Notes: generated from the letters alone by a model not told the origin. A stretch of 64,000 nt of DNA from an uncultured Lachnospiraceae bacterium (GCA_947173945.1 CAMWGV010000005.1:1-64000); one strand, 5' to 3'; positions 49,185 through 59,577 are shown, numbered from the stretch's first letter. Numbers and translations are program-made.

Positions 49185-49437
49185 ATCTGTTCCTCCTTTT
49201 TGACTTCTTTACCATCAAATGTTCGGACGCTTCTCCGGCAACGAACCAGTTCTGTAATATTTTCTATAATCTTCTCTCAGTCATAATATTTTTATTACTC
49301 TTATTTATTGCTTCACAATGAATTTCTTACCTACTACAATTATACGCAAAAAAGCAAACACGTCAATTACTGAGAAAAAGATGGGTAGTTGGTATTATAG
49401 AAAGAAACATAATTATAAAACAATCTCCTAAACTCAG

Positions 49438-50613
49438 TTACTTCTCCAACAATCGCTTATATAAATTATCTACACATATGGCTCCAAACGGAGCTGTAAT
49501 CAAAATGGATAATACTGCAACTGTTACAACTATATTTCCACAATCCAATCCCATTGACAATGGTATTGCACCAATAGCCGCTTGGACTGTGGCTTTCGGA
49601 GTGTAAGCCAACATGCAGAATAGTCTTTCTTTTTTTGATAAATCTGTTTTTACTAACGATAACGCCACACCACTCATTCTAAATAGTAGTGCCCCAATAA
49701 TAAGCAATACAGCAAATATACCTGCTGATTTGACATATTTTAAATCAACAGTTGTGCCGACTAACACAAATAGAAATACTTCTGCCCCAATCCACAGTTT
49801 ATTATATTTTGCAGATAATCGTGAAGCCAAGACATCATATTTTTGTTTCAGCATGATACCCATACTCATAATAGCAAGTAAACCGGAAATCGGAATACTT
49901 CCTTTTAATCTATTTTCTACTTCCAAAAACAAGAAAGAAATACTAAGTATTATCAGTATCTTCACCGAATCTCTCATATGATTCTTCTTAAAGAATATAA
50001 CCAATAATATTCCTACACCACTTCCAAGAATGATACCCAAGACAATAGATATAGGAATCTGGATAAAACTTGATACAGACATTTTACCCGTAGATGCTAA
50101 CGCAGTGAATGCTGTAAATACTACAATAACAAATACATCATCTACCGAAGCACCTGCTAGAATCAGTTGTGGAATACTTTTGTTTTTTCCATACCCTTCA
50201 TCAATCAATCGAATCATTCTCGGCACAACAACAGCTGGAGACACAGCAGCAATTACACTCCCTATAATAGCCGCTTCTAACACAGATACTTTAAGCAAAA
50301 TGGGTGCTAGAACAACCGTCCCTACTATTTCTACACATGCAGGAAGAAAACACATCAAAACCGCTGGTCTGCCAACTTTCTTTAAATCTGAAATGTCAAG
50401 GGACAGTCCAGCTCTTGTAAGGATTATTACTAAAGCTATCTGCCTCAAATCTCCTGAAATCATGAGTATTGATTCATCAATTAAATCCAATGCATAAGGA
50501 CTGAGTATAATCCCTACAACAATCATTCCAAGTAAGCTCGGCAATCTGAATTTTGAAAAAATCCAACCCACTAATAACCCTAATAATAAAATTATCGCAA
50601 TACTAGTTAACAT
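49438..50613 (-). CDS. cation:proton antiporter (CPA2/KefB-like)
   Basis: About 12 TM segments; SVIAAVSPAVVVPRM, ASVDDVFVIVVF. Confidence 0.9.
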   Translation of the reverse strand: MLTSIAIILLLGLLVGWIFSKFRLPSLLGMIVVGIILSPYALDLIDESILMISGDLRQIALVIILTRAGLSLDISDLKKVGRPAVLMCFLPACVEIVGTVVLAPILLKVSVLEAAIIGSVIAAVSPAVVVPRMIRLIDEGYGKNKSIPQLILAGASVDDVFVIVVFTAFTALASTGKMSVSSFIQIPISIVLGIILGSGVGILLVIFFKKNHMRDSVKILIILSISFLFLEVENRLKGSIPISGLLAIMSMGIMLKQKYDVLASRLSAKYNKLWIGAEVFLFVLVGTTVDLKYVKSAGIFAVLLIIGALLFRMSGVALSLVKTDLSKKERLFCMLAYTPKATVQAAIGAIPLSMGLDCGNIVVTVAVLSILITAPFGAICVDNLYKRLLEK

Positions 50614-50679
50614 ATAACCCTCCTAAATCGCAGAAATAAAAAAACTGACAATTTCTGCGTAGTAATTTCGCAGAAGTCA

Positions 50680-51000
50680 TCAGCATATATATTCATCAAC
50701 ATAGCTTTTAAGTAATTCCTGCAATTCCCTGTCCATAAATTCATAATCATCATTAATATAAAGACAGACTATTATCTTGTCAGCAATTATGTCAGGATAT
50801 TTTCCTTTTATCCTTCGTAAATGTTTTTTCTCCATACAGAAAATAATATCTGCCCATCCGAGAAGTCCAGGTGTAACTTTGATTCTGGCATTTTGCTCTG
50901 TTCCTGCCGAACGTGCTTTATGCCCATTATAGCCATCAAAAATCTTCTCAGCCGTTAAACTGCGTCTCTTATTTTGGCTGCATAAAAAAAGTAGATTCAT
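50680..51000 (-). CDS. low-molecular-weight protein tyrosine phosphatase-like protein
   Basis: MNLLFLCSQNKRRSLTAEKIF, ADIIFCMEKKHLRRI. Confidence 0.8.
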   Translation of the reverse strand: MNLLFLCSQNKRRSLTAEKIFDGYNGHKARSAGTEQNARIKVTPGLLGWADIIFCMEKKHLRRIKGKYPDIIADKIIVCLYINDDYEFMDRELQELLKSYVDEYIC

Positions 51001-51048
51001 ATTGCCCCCGTTATCTTTTATATAGGTAATTCCATTTCAAATGCTGAT

Positions 51049-51624
51049 TTATACCTTAGCTTCAAACTCATCCTTTAACATTGAAAAATATAATCTTCCG
51101 ACATATTCACCTTTCATATAAAAGTAATCTCTTAACGTTCCCTCGTATGTAAATCCACATTTTTCTATAACACGTTTTGATGGTTTGTTGATGGTCTTGG
51201 TACAAATCTGTACTTTATGCAGATTTATTTTTTCAAATCCATATTTAATAATGGCTTTGGTTGCTTCAGTTGCAAATCCCATACATTGGAAATCTGAGCC
51301 GATACAGTACTCTATTTCAGCAAAATGATTTTTGCCGTCAACAAGAAAAAACGCTATTTGACCTATACATTCACCTGAATTATTTTCAATAATTGCCCAA
51401 CGATAATAATCACTTTTTTCGTAAGAGCCAATGTACTTATCAAGCAATTCTTTTACAGCCTCTTTTGTGGAATACACAGGTTCAGAATACAAGGATTGTA
51501 TTCTTTCGTCTGAAACCCAATATTTCAGCATAGCTTCATCATCTGTATACTCAAATCTGCGCAATGTAAGTCTTTCAGTTTTTATCGTATTCGTACCAAT
51601 ATGTGTAAGCATTTCATTCTCCAA
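51049..51624 (-). CDS. GNAT family N-acetyltransferase (RimJ/RimL type)
   Basis: TERLTLRRFEYTDDEAMLKYW; IGSDFQCMGFATEATKAIIKYGFE. Confidence 0.9.
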   Translation of the reverse strand: MENEMLTHIGTNTIKTERLTLRRFEYTDDEAMLKYWVSDERIQSLYSEPVYSTKEAVKELLDKYIGSYEKSDYYRWAIIENNSGECIGQIAFFLVDGKNHFAEIEYCIGSDFQCMGFATEATKAIIKYGFEKINLHKVQICTKTINKPSKRVIEKCGFTYEGTLRDYFYMKGEYVGRLYFSMLKDEFEAKV

Positions 51625-51659
51625 TTCCCATTTTATTGCTTCTTTTTCAAAATTTACCG

Positions 51660-52202
51660 TTATAAATCGATGTCTATTTTATACTCATCATCAATCAGTA
51701 TATAGTTTGCGCTGTTTTTTTGTGCAAGCTTTAAAACCTGTGCATTATCTTCTAACACACGTTCCAAAGTGCAATCTTCATCATCCAAACGATTTTCAAT
51801 GGCGTTTGCATACCTTTTTATATCATTAAAATGATTTCTAATATAGCTTTCGCTCATGACAAGACAATAGTATCTTATATCATCAAGATATTGTACCGCA
51901 AAATCCTTTTCCCAGTTAAACGGGATATAACAACCCTCAACAATAAGATTTTGCTTGTTTTCTATGGCTGTTTTTATCATTTCACACACAATCGGCCATA
52001 AATAATCCGTCAGCGTTTTCTCATCACTCAAAGGGGTAAGTGTAGTATTTCCGCTTCGAATAAGTCCCATTTTTAAGTGGTCTATGGATAGATAGGGATA
52101 TTTATATTTTTCAAGTAATTTTTGAGCAAATGCTGTTTTTCCTGTGTGAGATGCTCCTGCTATCAAAATAATCATTTGGCTACTACTCCTATCTAATTGC
52201 AT
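51660..52202 (-). CDS. P-loop AAA/zeta-type small-molecule kinase-like protein
   Basis: ILIAGASHTGKTAFAQKLLEKY Walker A; IVEGCYIPF. Confidence 0.78.
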   Translation of the reverse strand: MQLDRSSSQMIILIAGASHTGKTAFAQKLLEKYKYPYLSIDHLKMGLIRSGNTTLTPLSDEKTLTDYLWPIVCEMIKTAIENKQNLIVEGCYIPFNWEKDFAVQYLDDIRYYCLVMSESYIRNHFNDIKRYANAIENRLDDEDCTLERVLEDNAQVLKLAQKNSANYILIDDEYKIDIDL

Positions 52203-52250
52203 AAATTCCGATTAGGTTTTTACAAAATTCACAACACATTATAACACAAG

Positions 52251-53003
52251 CTAAAAGTCAAACACATTACCCAAAACGATAAGTACTACACAAAGAATCA
52301 AACAAACTATTACCAATGTCTTTGTCCTGTTCTTTTCTATCCACTTAAATTTCTTCCCGAGAAAATACAACGGAATACTGATAACAGCTTCTACAAGAAT
52401 AATATACAAAATACCAACTACTCCACAAAGAAAATTACTTATACTCCATTCTCTTCTTATAAGACAGAATATGCATCCGGTCAACGTAAAAGCACCCAGT
52501 ACATTTATAATAAATTTAGGAAGAGAATCATATGCTTTTCCATCGGAATCAGTCCAACTAAAGTAACTGGTTATCACCTTTTTTTCTAACCGAGCAATAT
52601 CCTTTGCGATATCCATAAATGCATGTCCATTTTTCTCTTCTTCTACAATAATACTCCAATATTTTTCTGTATCAAAAGTCGCGAGTTCAACCTTGGAAGC
52701 CTCCATTTTTTTACACACAGTCATCGCGCCCTTCAATTCTTCCATTTGCTTTTCAAGTTTTGTAATGTTATCTGCGAGTACATCCGGCATTGCCTTTACA
52801 CCATCAAAGATATCTTCTATATCCGAAACAGCAAGCCCAATCTTTCTGAGTACAATAATCTTTTTTAACTTATCAATATCCTCATCTTTGTAATCCCGGT
52901 ATCCATTGTCCTCTCTTTGGGGGTCTATAAGTCCTTCCTTTTCATAAAATCTTACAGTTGCTCTGGGAATATCCAAAACCTTTTCAACTTCCTTAATTGT
53001 CAT
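52251..53003 (-). CDS. MerR family transcriptional regulator with C-terminal membrane segments
   Basis: DIPRATVRFYEKEGLIDPQREDNGYRDYKDEDI; hydrophobic C-terminal segments. Confidence 0.88.
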   Translation of the reverse strand: MTIKEVEKVLDIPRATVRFYEKEGLIDPQREDNGYRDYKDEDIDKLKKIIVLRKIGLAVSDIEDIFDGVKAMPDVLADNITKLEKQMEELKGAMTVCKKMEASKVELATFDTEKYWSIIVEEEKNGHAFMDIAKDIARLEKKVITSYFSWTDSDGKAYDSLPKFIINVLGAFTLTGCIFCLIRREWSISNFLCGVVGILYIILVEAVISIPLYFLGKKFKWIEKNRTKTLVIVCLILCVVLIVLGNVFDF

Positions 53004-53119
53004 ATATTATCCCTCCTATAAGGCAACCATAAGGTATAAACAAGGTTTACAGTCAAGTCTTTTTTATAAATTCCCATTTTTCTTTTATTTTTCTTCATAC
53101 ATAAATGAGTTTTTTCGCA

Positions 53120-53482
53120 TTACATAGGCGTTCCTACTTCAATCAAATTACCATCTAAATCGTAAAAACGGATTACTTTTTGTCCCCAGCTATGCGTCAT
53201 AAGCCGATTGACATATTGAACCCCTGGATATGTTTTTTCCAATTTTTCAATAAACGCTTCTATATCTTGTTCTTCAAAATACAACTCACAAGAATTGCTT
53301 TTTGGAATAATATCTTTCCCTAAAAACTTCTTCCAAATTTTTTCGTCTTGGAGTACAAGACCTTCCGTTAAAATCATATTGCCATCATTGTCAAGCACCA
53401 CATCAAGACCAAACAGGTCGTGATAAAATTGTTTCGACTTTTCAATATCTTTAACAACAATCAAAATGTTCTTTAATTTCAT
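53120..53482 (-). CDS. VOC (glyoxalase/bleomycin resistance) family protein
   Basis: KNILIVVKDIEKSKQFYHDLFGLDVVLDNDGN; VIRFYDLDGNLIEVG. Confidence 0.9.
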   Translation of the reverse strand: MKLKNILIVVKDIEKSKQFYHDLFGLDVVLDNDGNMILTEGLVLQDEKIWKKFLGKDIIPKSNSCELYFEEQDIEAFIEKLEKTYPGVQYVNRLMTHSWGQKVIRFYDLDGNLIEVGTPM

Positions 53483-53527
53483 TATCCGTATCTCCTAAAT
53501 TCTGCTTTACCGAATTATTCAAAACGA

Positions 53528-53893
53528 CTAAAAATCAAAATCACAATCCTCATTTACAATAACGTTCTTTATCCCTGAAACATTATTTAGAGCCTTAAGA
53601 ATCCCCGTAATAGCGGTATCAATATCTTCCGGCTCCACATTTCCGGTATCAAGATAAATATTTACTTTTTCATCCTCTTTAGACACATCAATATAACCTA
53701 AATAAATTTCCTTATCATTATATGGTGCAGTGAATTCGTTTATTGCTGTATTTATTTCCTTTAATTTGTCATCTGAACAGCCTTCTTCAAAATAAACACT
53801 ATAATAAAAACACTCTCCATCAAAACCTGCCACATGTACCTTGAAATACAAATTTAATTTATCAAATCCCATCATACTACCAAAATCATCCAT
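53528..53893 (-). CDS. hypothetical protein
   Basis: Start MDDFGSMMGFDKLNL after GGAGG. Confidence 0.55.
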   Translation of the reverse strand: MDDFGSMMGFDKLNLYFKVHVAGFDGECFYYSVYFEEGCSDDKLKEINTAINEFTAPYNDKEIYLGYIDVSKEDEKVNIYLDTGNVEPEDIDTAITGILKALNNVSGIKNVIVNEDCDFDF

Positions 53894-53948
53894 ATCATAT
53901 ACCTCCGTTAAAAAAATAAATTTATCATCCCAGCAAGCTGGATTTTTA

Positions 53949-54125
53949 CTACTTAGCATATCGGGAATCTAATAATGGTTTTCCATCTCTGTCCACCAAT
54001 ACAGTAATTCCTCCAACATTTGTCCAATGAGCCATAAGGTATTGTACTCCGGTCTCCGTATCAACAATAATTCTGGTTCCTTCTACTAATCCATCTTTTT
54101 CGATAATTTCAAATCTTTTACTCAT
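53949..54125 (-). CDS. DUF6440-like small protein (58 aa, absent from the supplied ORF track)
   Basis: MSKRFEIIEKDGLVEGTRIIVDTETGVQYLMAHWTNVGGITVLVDRDGKPLLDSRYAK, preceded by AAGGAGAG. Confidence 0.75.
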   Translation of the reverse strand: MSKRFEIIEKDGLVEGTRIIVDTETGVQYLMAHWTNVGGITVLVDRDGKPLLDSRYAK

Positions 54126-54388
54126 TTATCTCTCCTTCAAATTCCGATTTCTCGAATTGTTCAGCTGTTTTTATAGTATAGCCTCTCATATCCCCACTAT
54201 CAAGCAGCTTGTAAATTTTTCCTCATTTTACTATATTTATTCTTTTATTACAATCCACAAGTACCGTATTAGAAACTTGCTTTTTATCCGTCTACGCCAC
54301 AGACAGTGAAAACCGTAAGTTTATTGAAATATAGTCAAAATTCTTATATAATAAATTGTATCAAATTACGGCAGATAAGGAAGAAAAT

Positions 54389-55324
54389 ATGAAAACATAT
54401 CATTTTATTGTTAATACACATTCAGGTTCAGATAAGGGCAAAACCATATGGGGCAATATTTTGTCCTTTATAAAGAAGCAGCAGATTGATTATAAGATAT
54501 ACTTGCCGGATAGCGCAGACGATACCACTCTCTTAGTGTCGCGGCTCACCGGCAGACTGAATGAGGATATACATATTGTTGTTGTAGGTGGAGACGGAAC
54601 TATTAATGCCGTTTTGCAGGGAATTGCGGATTTTGAACATACTCTGTTATCCTGTATTCGCATTGGTTCCGGCAATGATTTTGCAAGAAATATGAATATA
54701 CCGAAAAGCTATGAGGAGAATATACTTCATCTTCTAAATTCTCCGAATGAATATAAGCTTGACTATGGCGAGGCAACATACATAACTACGTCAGGAGAAA
54801 AAAACACCAGGCGCTTTATAATCAGCTCCGGCATCGGCTATGATGCGGCAATCTGCGAAGAGGTTGGACGAAGCAAATTAAAGCAGCTTCTCAACAAGTT
54901 TCATTTAGGCCGACTGGTATATGTTTGTATTGGTGTAAAACAGATTTTTGAGAAAAAGGTTGTTAAAGCATATTTACAGTTAGATAATGAGAAAACTAAA
55001 AAAATTGATAAAATGTTTTTTACAGTAGGCATGATACATTCGCAGGAGGGCGGCGGAGTTCCTTTTTGTCCCCATGCCAACCCTACCGATGGAATGTTTC
55101 ACATATGCCTGGTTCAGGATATGCCAAAATGGAAGCTTTTGCTTGCAGTATGTCTTGTATACTTAAAAAAACATTTACTGTTTGAAAAAATCACTGAGCA
55201 TAAATGCAAAAATCTGCGAATAAAAACCAAAGAAGCCATGTGGTTTCATATGGATGGGGAAACTCCTTGTCAAACAAAGGAGCTGCATCTTTCCTGCAAG
55301 CAGGGCTTACGTTTTGTAAACTAG
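54389..55324 (+). CDS. diacylglycerol/lipid kinase family protein
   Basis: FIVNTHSGSDKGK, VVVGGDGTINAVLQGI, IRIGSGNDFARNM. Confidence 0.92.
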   Translation: MKTYHFIVNTHSGSDKGKTIWGNILSFIKKQQIDYKIYLPDSADDTTLLVSRLTGRLNEDIHIVVVGGDGTINAVLQGIADFEHTLLSCIRIGSGNDFARNMNIPKSYEENILHLLNSPNEYKLDYGEATYITTSGEKNTRRFIISSGIGYDAAICEEVGRSKLKQLLNKFHLGRLVYVCIGVKQIFEKKVVKAYLQLDNEKTKKIDKMFFTVGMIHSQEGGGVPFCPHANPTDGMFHICLVQDMPKWKLLLAVCLVYLKKHLLFEKITEHKCKNLRIKTKEAMWFHMDGETPCQTKELHLSCKQGLRFVN

Positions 55325-56154
55325 CTTGCCGGCTTCAATGGACCATAAAAATAACTTGCTGTTGCACCGCCATCAATCAGGAAATCCGCTCCGGTAATAA
55401 AAGCCCCTACCGGATTCATCAGAAGTTCAGCCACATTTGCAACCTCATCCGCTGTACCCGGTCTGCCTGCAGGACATTTTGCAAACATGTTCTTATAAAA
55501 ATCTCCACGAGGTCCGTTAAACTCGTCGATTGCAAGTGGCGTCACAATAATTCCCGGAGAAATGGAATTAAGTCTTGCTCCTTTTTCTCCCCACTTTACA
55601 GCTTCCGCCATGACACGTTTTTCGTTACAGCGTTTTGCCATTTGGTAAGCGTGAAGTGTGTCTTTAATGTTCTCTGGCTGTAAAATATCAAGATTTAACA
55701 ATTCTTCCGTTGGCGTTATAGCGAGCTGCTCATCTTCCTCCGGCGTAAGCTGTTTCATACGATGTCCTGACTGGCTTGAAATCGTTACTCCAACACCGCC
55801 CTCTGCAATCACTTTTCCGACTTCCTCCAATAATACCGCAGTGCCATATAAATCCACTTTTAATATAGCGCTGATAGGTGCTTGGCTTGGCGATACCCCC
55901 GCCGCATTAACAAGCATTTTAATCTCTCCGTAGCTTAATGCCTTATCTATCAGTTGCAAAATAGATTCTCGTGACGATAAATCCATTTCCACAGGCTCTA
56001 CATCAAATCCTGCATTATTCATAATTCTTGCAATTGCTTTCGCATTTTCAAAGTTCTTGTCACCCATGACAATCTTTTTTCCATATCCCATGCGTCTTGC
56101 AATCGCCATGCCAATCTGTCCTGCCCCTGTCAAAATCATAACTTCTTTTTTCAT
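55321..56154 (-). CDS. SDR family oxidoreductase
   Basis: ILTGAGQIGMAIARRMGYG, LVNAAGVSPSQAPI, LNSISPGIIVTPLA. Confidence 0.9.
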   Translation of the reverse strand: MKKEVMILTGAGQIGMAIARRMGYGKKIVMGDKNFENAKAIARIMNNAGFDVEPVEMDLSSRESILQLIDKALSYGEIKMLVNAAGVSPSQAPISAILKVDLYGTAVLLEEVGKVIAEGGVGVTISSQSGHRMKQLTPEEDEQLAITPTEELLNLDILQPENIKDTLHAYQMAKRCNEKRVMAEAVKWGEKGARLNSISPGIIVTPLAIDEFNGPRGDFYKNMFAKCPAGRPGTADEVANVAELLMNPVGAFITGADFLIDGGATASYFYGPLKPAS

Positions 56155-56178
56155 TTCATATATCCTTTCTTTTTTCTG

Positions 56179-57150
56179 TCATCTATAAAACCCCCTGTGA
56201 CCGTACACCTTACACTGATTCAATGCCTCGTCCAGAGAACGGAATTCCTCCTCTGTCAGCTCCACTTCGGAGGCATCCAGATTCTCAATAATGCGCTCCT
56301 TATTTTTCGACCCCGGAATCGGCACCACATTCGGATATTTGTGCAGCATCCATGCAAGGGATATCTGTGCGCTGGTTGCATTTTTCTTATCAGCATATTC
56401 TTTCAAAAGATCAATGATCGGCTGGTTGCCTGCGATATTTGCTTTTGAAAGTTGTGGAACCCAGTTTCTCACATCATCATTCTTCTCAAATTTTGTCTCC
56501 GTTGTAATCTTTCCGGATAACAGGCCGCTTGCAATGGGCGAGAAAGGAACCATGCCGATATTATTTTTCAGGCAATAGGGGATAACCCCACTTTCCACAT
56601 CCCGTTCCACCATGGAATAAATATTCTGGATCGCTGTCAGTGGCGTCACCCTGTGCGCACGGTCTATCACATCCACATCTACCTGTGACAGGCCCCATCC
56701 CCTGATCAAACCGTCTTCTATAAGCTGCCCCATGGCTTCCGCCACTTCTTCCACGGAAACACCTCCACTTGTCCTGTGCAGGTAATAGAGGTCTACCATA
56801 TCCGTCTGCAGGCGTTCCATGGAATCCTCCAAATGCCTGTGGACAGCGTCATAAACAGAGCCGCCCCTTCCAATCTCAGACCTGTTCAGGAACAGCTTTG
56901 TTGCCAGCACAACATTTTCCCTCACATCACACAATGCTTTCCCCACAATCCTCTCGTTATGTCCTATCCCCGCAAGGTTCGGGCTGTAAACTTCCGCCGT
57001 GTCAAAAAATGTGCATCCATGCTGATACGCATTCTGGATTGCCTCTATACTGTACTTTTCCGGCGGGATCTTTCCATAGCCATGGGAAAAAGCCATACAT
57101 CCCATGCCAACCTCCGATACAGTCAGATCCCTTAATTTTCTTGTTCTCAT
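56179..57150 (-). CDS. aldo/keto reductase (YajO/Tas-like)
   Basis: CTFFDTAEVYSPN, IPGSKNKERIIENLDASEV; start MRTRKLRDLTVSEVGMG after GGAAGG. Confidence 0.92.
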   Translation of the reverse strand: MRTRKLRDLTVSEVGMGCMAFSHGYGKIPPEKYSIEAIQNAYQHGCTFFDTAEVYSPNLAGIGHNERIVGKALCDVRENVVLATKLFLNRSEIGRGGSVYDAVHRHLEDSMERLQTDMVDLYYLHRTSGGVSVEEVAEAMGQLIEDGLIRGWGLSQVDVDVIDRAHRVTPLTAIQNIYSMVERDVESGVIPYCLKNNIGMVPFSPIASGLLSGKITTETKFEKNDDVRNWVPQLSKANIAGNQPIIDLLKEYADKKNATSAQISLAWMLHKYPNVVPIPGSKNKERIIENLDASEVELTEEEFRSLDEALNQCKVYGHRGFYR

Positions 57151-57170
57151 GATAGATTTCCTTCCTGTTT

Positions 57171-58037
57171 CTAATCTTCCGGGCTCCATGCGGAAAAGTT
57201 CCTCTCCTGCTCCTCCAATGTGGCTGTATAGAACCGTTTGCCGTTATCAAGCGCCTTGATCTGCTTCATTTCTTCCTCTGTCAGTTTAAAATCAAAAATG
57301 TTAAAATTGTCCCTGATATGCTGCGGGTTAGTCGATTTCGGGAAAATAATATTTCCCTCCTGGATATGCCACCGGAGAATAATCTGCACATTGGTCTTGC
57401 CATACTTAACAGCCAGTTCGGTAAAAACCTGCTGATTAATCAGTCCAGGGTCGCCATGTCCGATAGGATACCATGACTCGATGACTGTACCATAAGGCAT
57501 AAGCCGCTTTTTCAATGCGTCCTGCTGGTAGTAAGGGTGGCACTCCACCTGAAGAACGGCAGGCTTGATCGTTGCTGCTTCGCATACTTCCTCCAGACGC
57601 TCGGATTCAAAATTAGAAAGACCGATTGCCCGCACCTTACCCTGTGCAACCGCCTTCTCCATATCTTTCCACGCGCCCATATAATCACCCACCTGCTGAT
57701 GGAGCAGAAGCAGATCGATATAACCAATATCCAGACGCTCCAGCATCTTATCAATACCGGCCATCGTCTTCCCCTCCCCGTATTCGCTCGGCCACAGTTT
57801 GGATGTCACCCAAATCTCCTCACGTGGGATGCCGCTTTCCCGCACAGCCGCACCAACGCTACGCTCGTTCTGATAAGCATGAGCAGTATCAATATGGCGA
57901 TATCCCATCTTAAATGCCTCAAGACATGCTTTCTTTGTTTCCTCACCCTCCGGCACCATATACACACCCATGCCGAACTGCGGAATTTTTGTCCCATTAT
58001 TTAGTGTAATATAAGTTTGTTCCATTTCGATTGTCAT
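57171..58037 (-). CDS. aldo/keto reductase (2,5-diketo-gluconate reductase-like)
   Basis: YRHIDTAHAYQNERSVG, IDLLLLHQQVGD, IIFPKSTNPQHIRDNF. Confidence 0.93.
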   Translation of the reverse strand: MTIEMEQTYITLNNGTKIPQFGMGVYMVPEGEETKKACLEAFKMGYRHIDTAHAYQNERSVGAAVRESGIPREEIWVTSKLWPSEYGEGKTMAGIDKMLERLDIGYIDLLLLHQQVGDYMGAWKDMEKAVAQGKVRAIGLSNFESERLEEVCEAATIKPAVLQVECHPYYQQDALKKRLMPYGTVIESWYPIGHGDPGLINQQVFTELAVKYGKTNVQIILRWHIQEGNIIFPKSTNPQHIRDNFNIFDFKLTEEEMKQIKALDNGKRFYTATLEEQERNFSAWSPED

Positions 58038-58107
58038 TACATTTTCCTCCTTATTTTTTTATTTTTAAATGTAACAGAAGAACCCTCTGTCTTACTAATT
58101 CCCTTTA

Positions 58108-58275
58108 CTACATATTGCGATTCAGGATATAATGCATGATAAACAACAGTGTCATGGCAATTCCCAACCACTCATGTGCCGTTTTACCCACCAAAGCCTA
58201 TGCCATCAAGAGAGGGAGAAGAATGTCCATCACTGCATCAATAAATATTTTAAGGATCTGCCCTGATCTCATCAT
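58108..58275 (-). pseudogene. truncated DUF4405-like membrane protein remnant with an in-frame TAG
   Basis: MMRSGQILKIFIDAVMDILLPLLMA*ALVGKTAHEWLGIAMTLLFIMHYILNRNM*; TAG at 58198-58200. Confidence 0.65.
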
Positions 58276-58287
58276 GCTCCCCTTCTT

Positions 58288-58758
58288 TTAACGGTTTGGG
58301 TCATTGATGGATATCCAGCTTCCGTCCTGCTTTTCAAACCAGTGCGTCCCACCCATCCGATAGGTTCCCCTTGCACCATAAGCATTGGCATTCAGTACCG
58401 ATGTGTAAGTAACAGAAGCCATGTCGCCATCCACTTCCACCACCGGGCTGTCAATGCCGATGGTAAAATACCGCAGGCTGCCATTTTCTATGTCAGCAAA
58501 ATACTCTTTCCTTGTCTGCTGCCTGCCGCTCATGTGCGTGAAAACCACATCCTCGGATACAATCTCCTTCAGTGTATCTGTGTCCGCCTCCGTCATGGCC
58601 TGACAATACCTTGCCTGTTGATAAAGGACAGAAAGCTGATCGTCACTCATTTCAGACAAATCCGCCCCGATAAGTTCCACATTTGTAAAAATAGAAAAAT
58701 CATATTCCGCCATAATATCTGCACCTTCCTCCACCAGAGAAGCTCCTTCTCCCTGCAC
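58288..58758 (-). CDS. NTF2-like (SnoaL/DUF4440-type) protein
   Basis: LYQQARYCQAMTEADTDTLKEIVSEDVVFTHMSGRQQTRKEYFADIENGSLRYF; start probably internal (MAEYDFSIF) or GTG. Confidence 0.8.
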   Translation of the reverse strand: MQGEGASLVEEGADIMAEYDFSIFTNVELIGADLSEMSDDQLSVLYQQARYCQAMTEADTDTLKEIVSEDVVFTHMSGRQQTRKEYFADIENGSLRYFTIGIDSPVVEVDGDMASVTYTSVLNANAYGARGTYRMGGTHWFEKQDGSWISINDPNR

Positions 58759-59526
58759 TTACTCGATATACCCAAGGTCACGGAGCCAGTCTGTTACTGC
58801 ACTTTCCGCCGAATCACGTTCATTTTGCGCTGTCCGGCCACGCACCGCGAGGCCATCTTCCACAGTTGCTCCCTCACAAAGTTTCTCAACAGTTCCCTGA
58901 GTCCCGGATAATCCGCTTCCCGCATGGGTACAGAAAGGGATGACTGTCTTGCCTGTAAAATCATAGCTTTCCAGGAAAACTGTGACTATCGTAGGCAAAT
59001 CTCCCCACCAGATCGGATAGCCGATAAAGATCACCGAATAATCATCCATATTTCCAACAGTTCCGGCAATCTCCGGGGGATTGCTTTCTTCTTCACGGGA
59101 TATCTCAAGCAGTCCATCATATGTCGTGGGATAAGCCACTGCCCGCTCAATAGAAAAAGTATCCGCACCTGTCTGTTCTGCAATCATCTCGGCAATAATC
59201 TGCGTATTGCCCTTTTCAATCACGCCTACCTCATACTGTTCATCCGCAAGGGAAAAGTATGCTACCAATATATTACTTCCTGCAGGAGTACCAACATCTG
59301 TAGATTCTGCCACCTGTTCTTCGGAAGTCTCTGAACTTTCCACAGGATCATCATACTGTGTCCTGTCAGTCAAAGTATCAGACTCACCATCTGTCTCACC
59401 TTCGGAAGATGTATCCGGTGCATCGACAGCATCGTTATTACTGCTTCCCGGTCCGGCATTTCCGCCACAGGCTGTAAACGACAAAACCAGCAGCCCGCAT
59501 AATAAAAGTGATATAATTTTTTTCAT
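58759..59526 (-). CDS. flavodoxin with lipoprotein signal peptide
   Basis: MKKIISLLLCGLLVLSFTACGGNAG lipobox; LVAYFSLADEQYE..GNTQIIAEMI; VIFIGYPIWWGDLP; PFCTHAGSGLSGT. Confidence 0.9.
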   Translation of the reverse strand: MKKIISLLLCGLLVLSFTACGGNAGPGSSNNDAVDAPDTSSEGETDGESDTLTDRTQYDDPVESSETSEEQVAESTDVGTPAGSNILVAYFSLADEQYEVGVIEKGNTQIIAEMIAEQTGADTFSIERAVAYPTTYDGLLEISREEESNPPEIAGTVGNMDDYSVIFIGYPIWWGDLPTIVTVFLESYDFTGKTVIPFCTHAGSGLSGTQGTVEKLCEGATVEDGLAVRGRTAQNERDSAESAVTDWLRDLGYIE

Positions 59527-59577
59527 AATCCGCCTCCATATTCATAATCCCTGATTCCCTTACGGGCAAGTAACTTA

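Noticed and set aside
58342-58911. Plus-strand ORF of 189 aa
   Set aside because: Overlaps antisense the well-supported NTF2 and flavodoxin genes.
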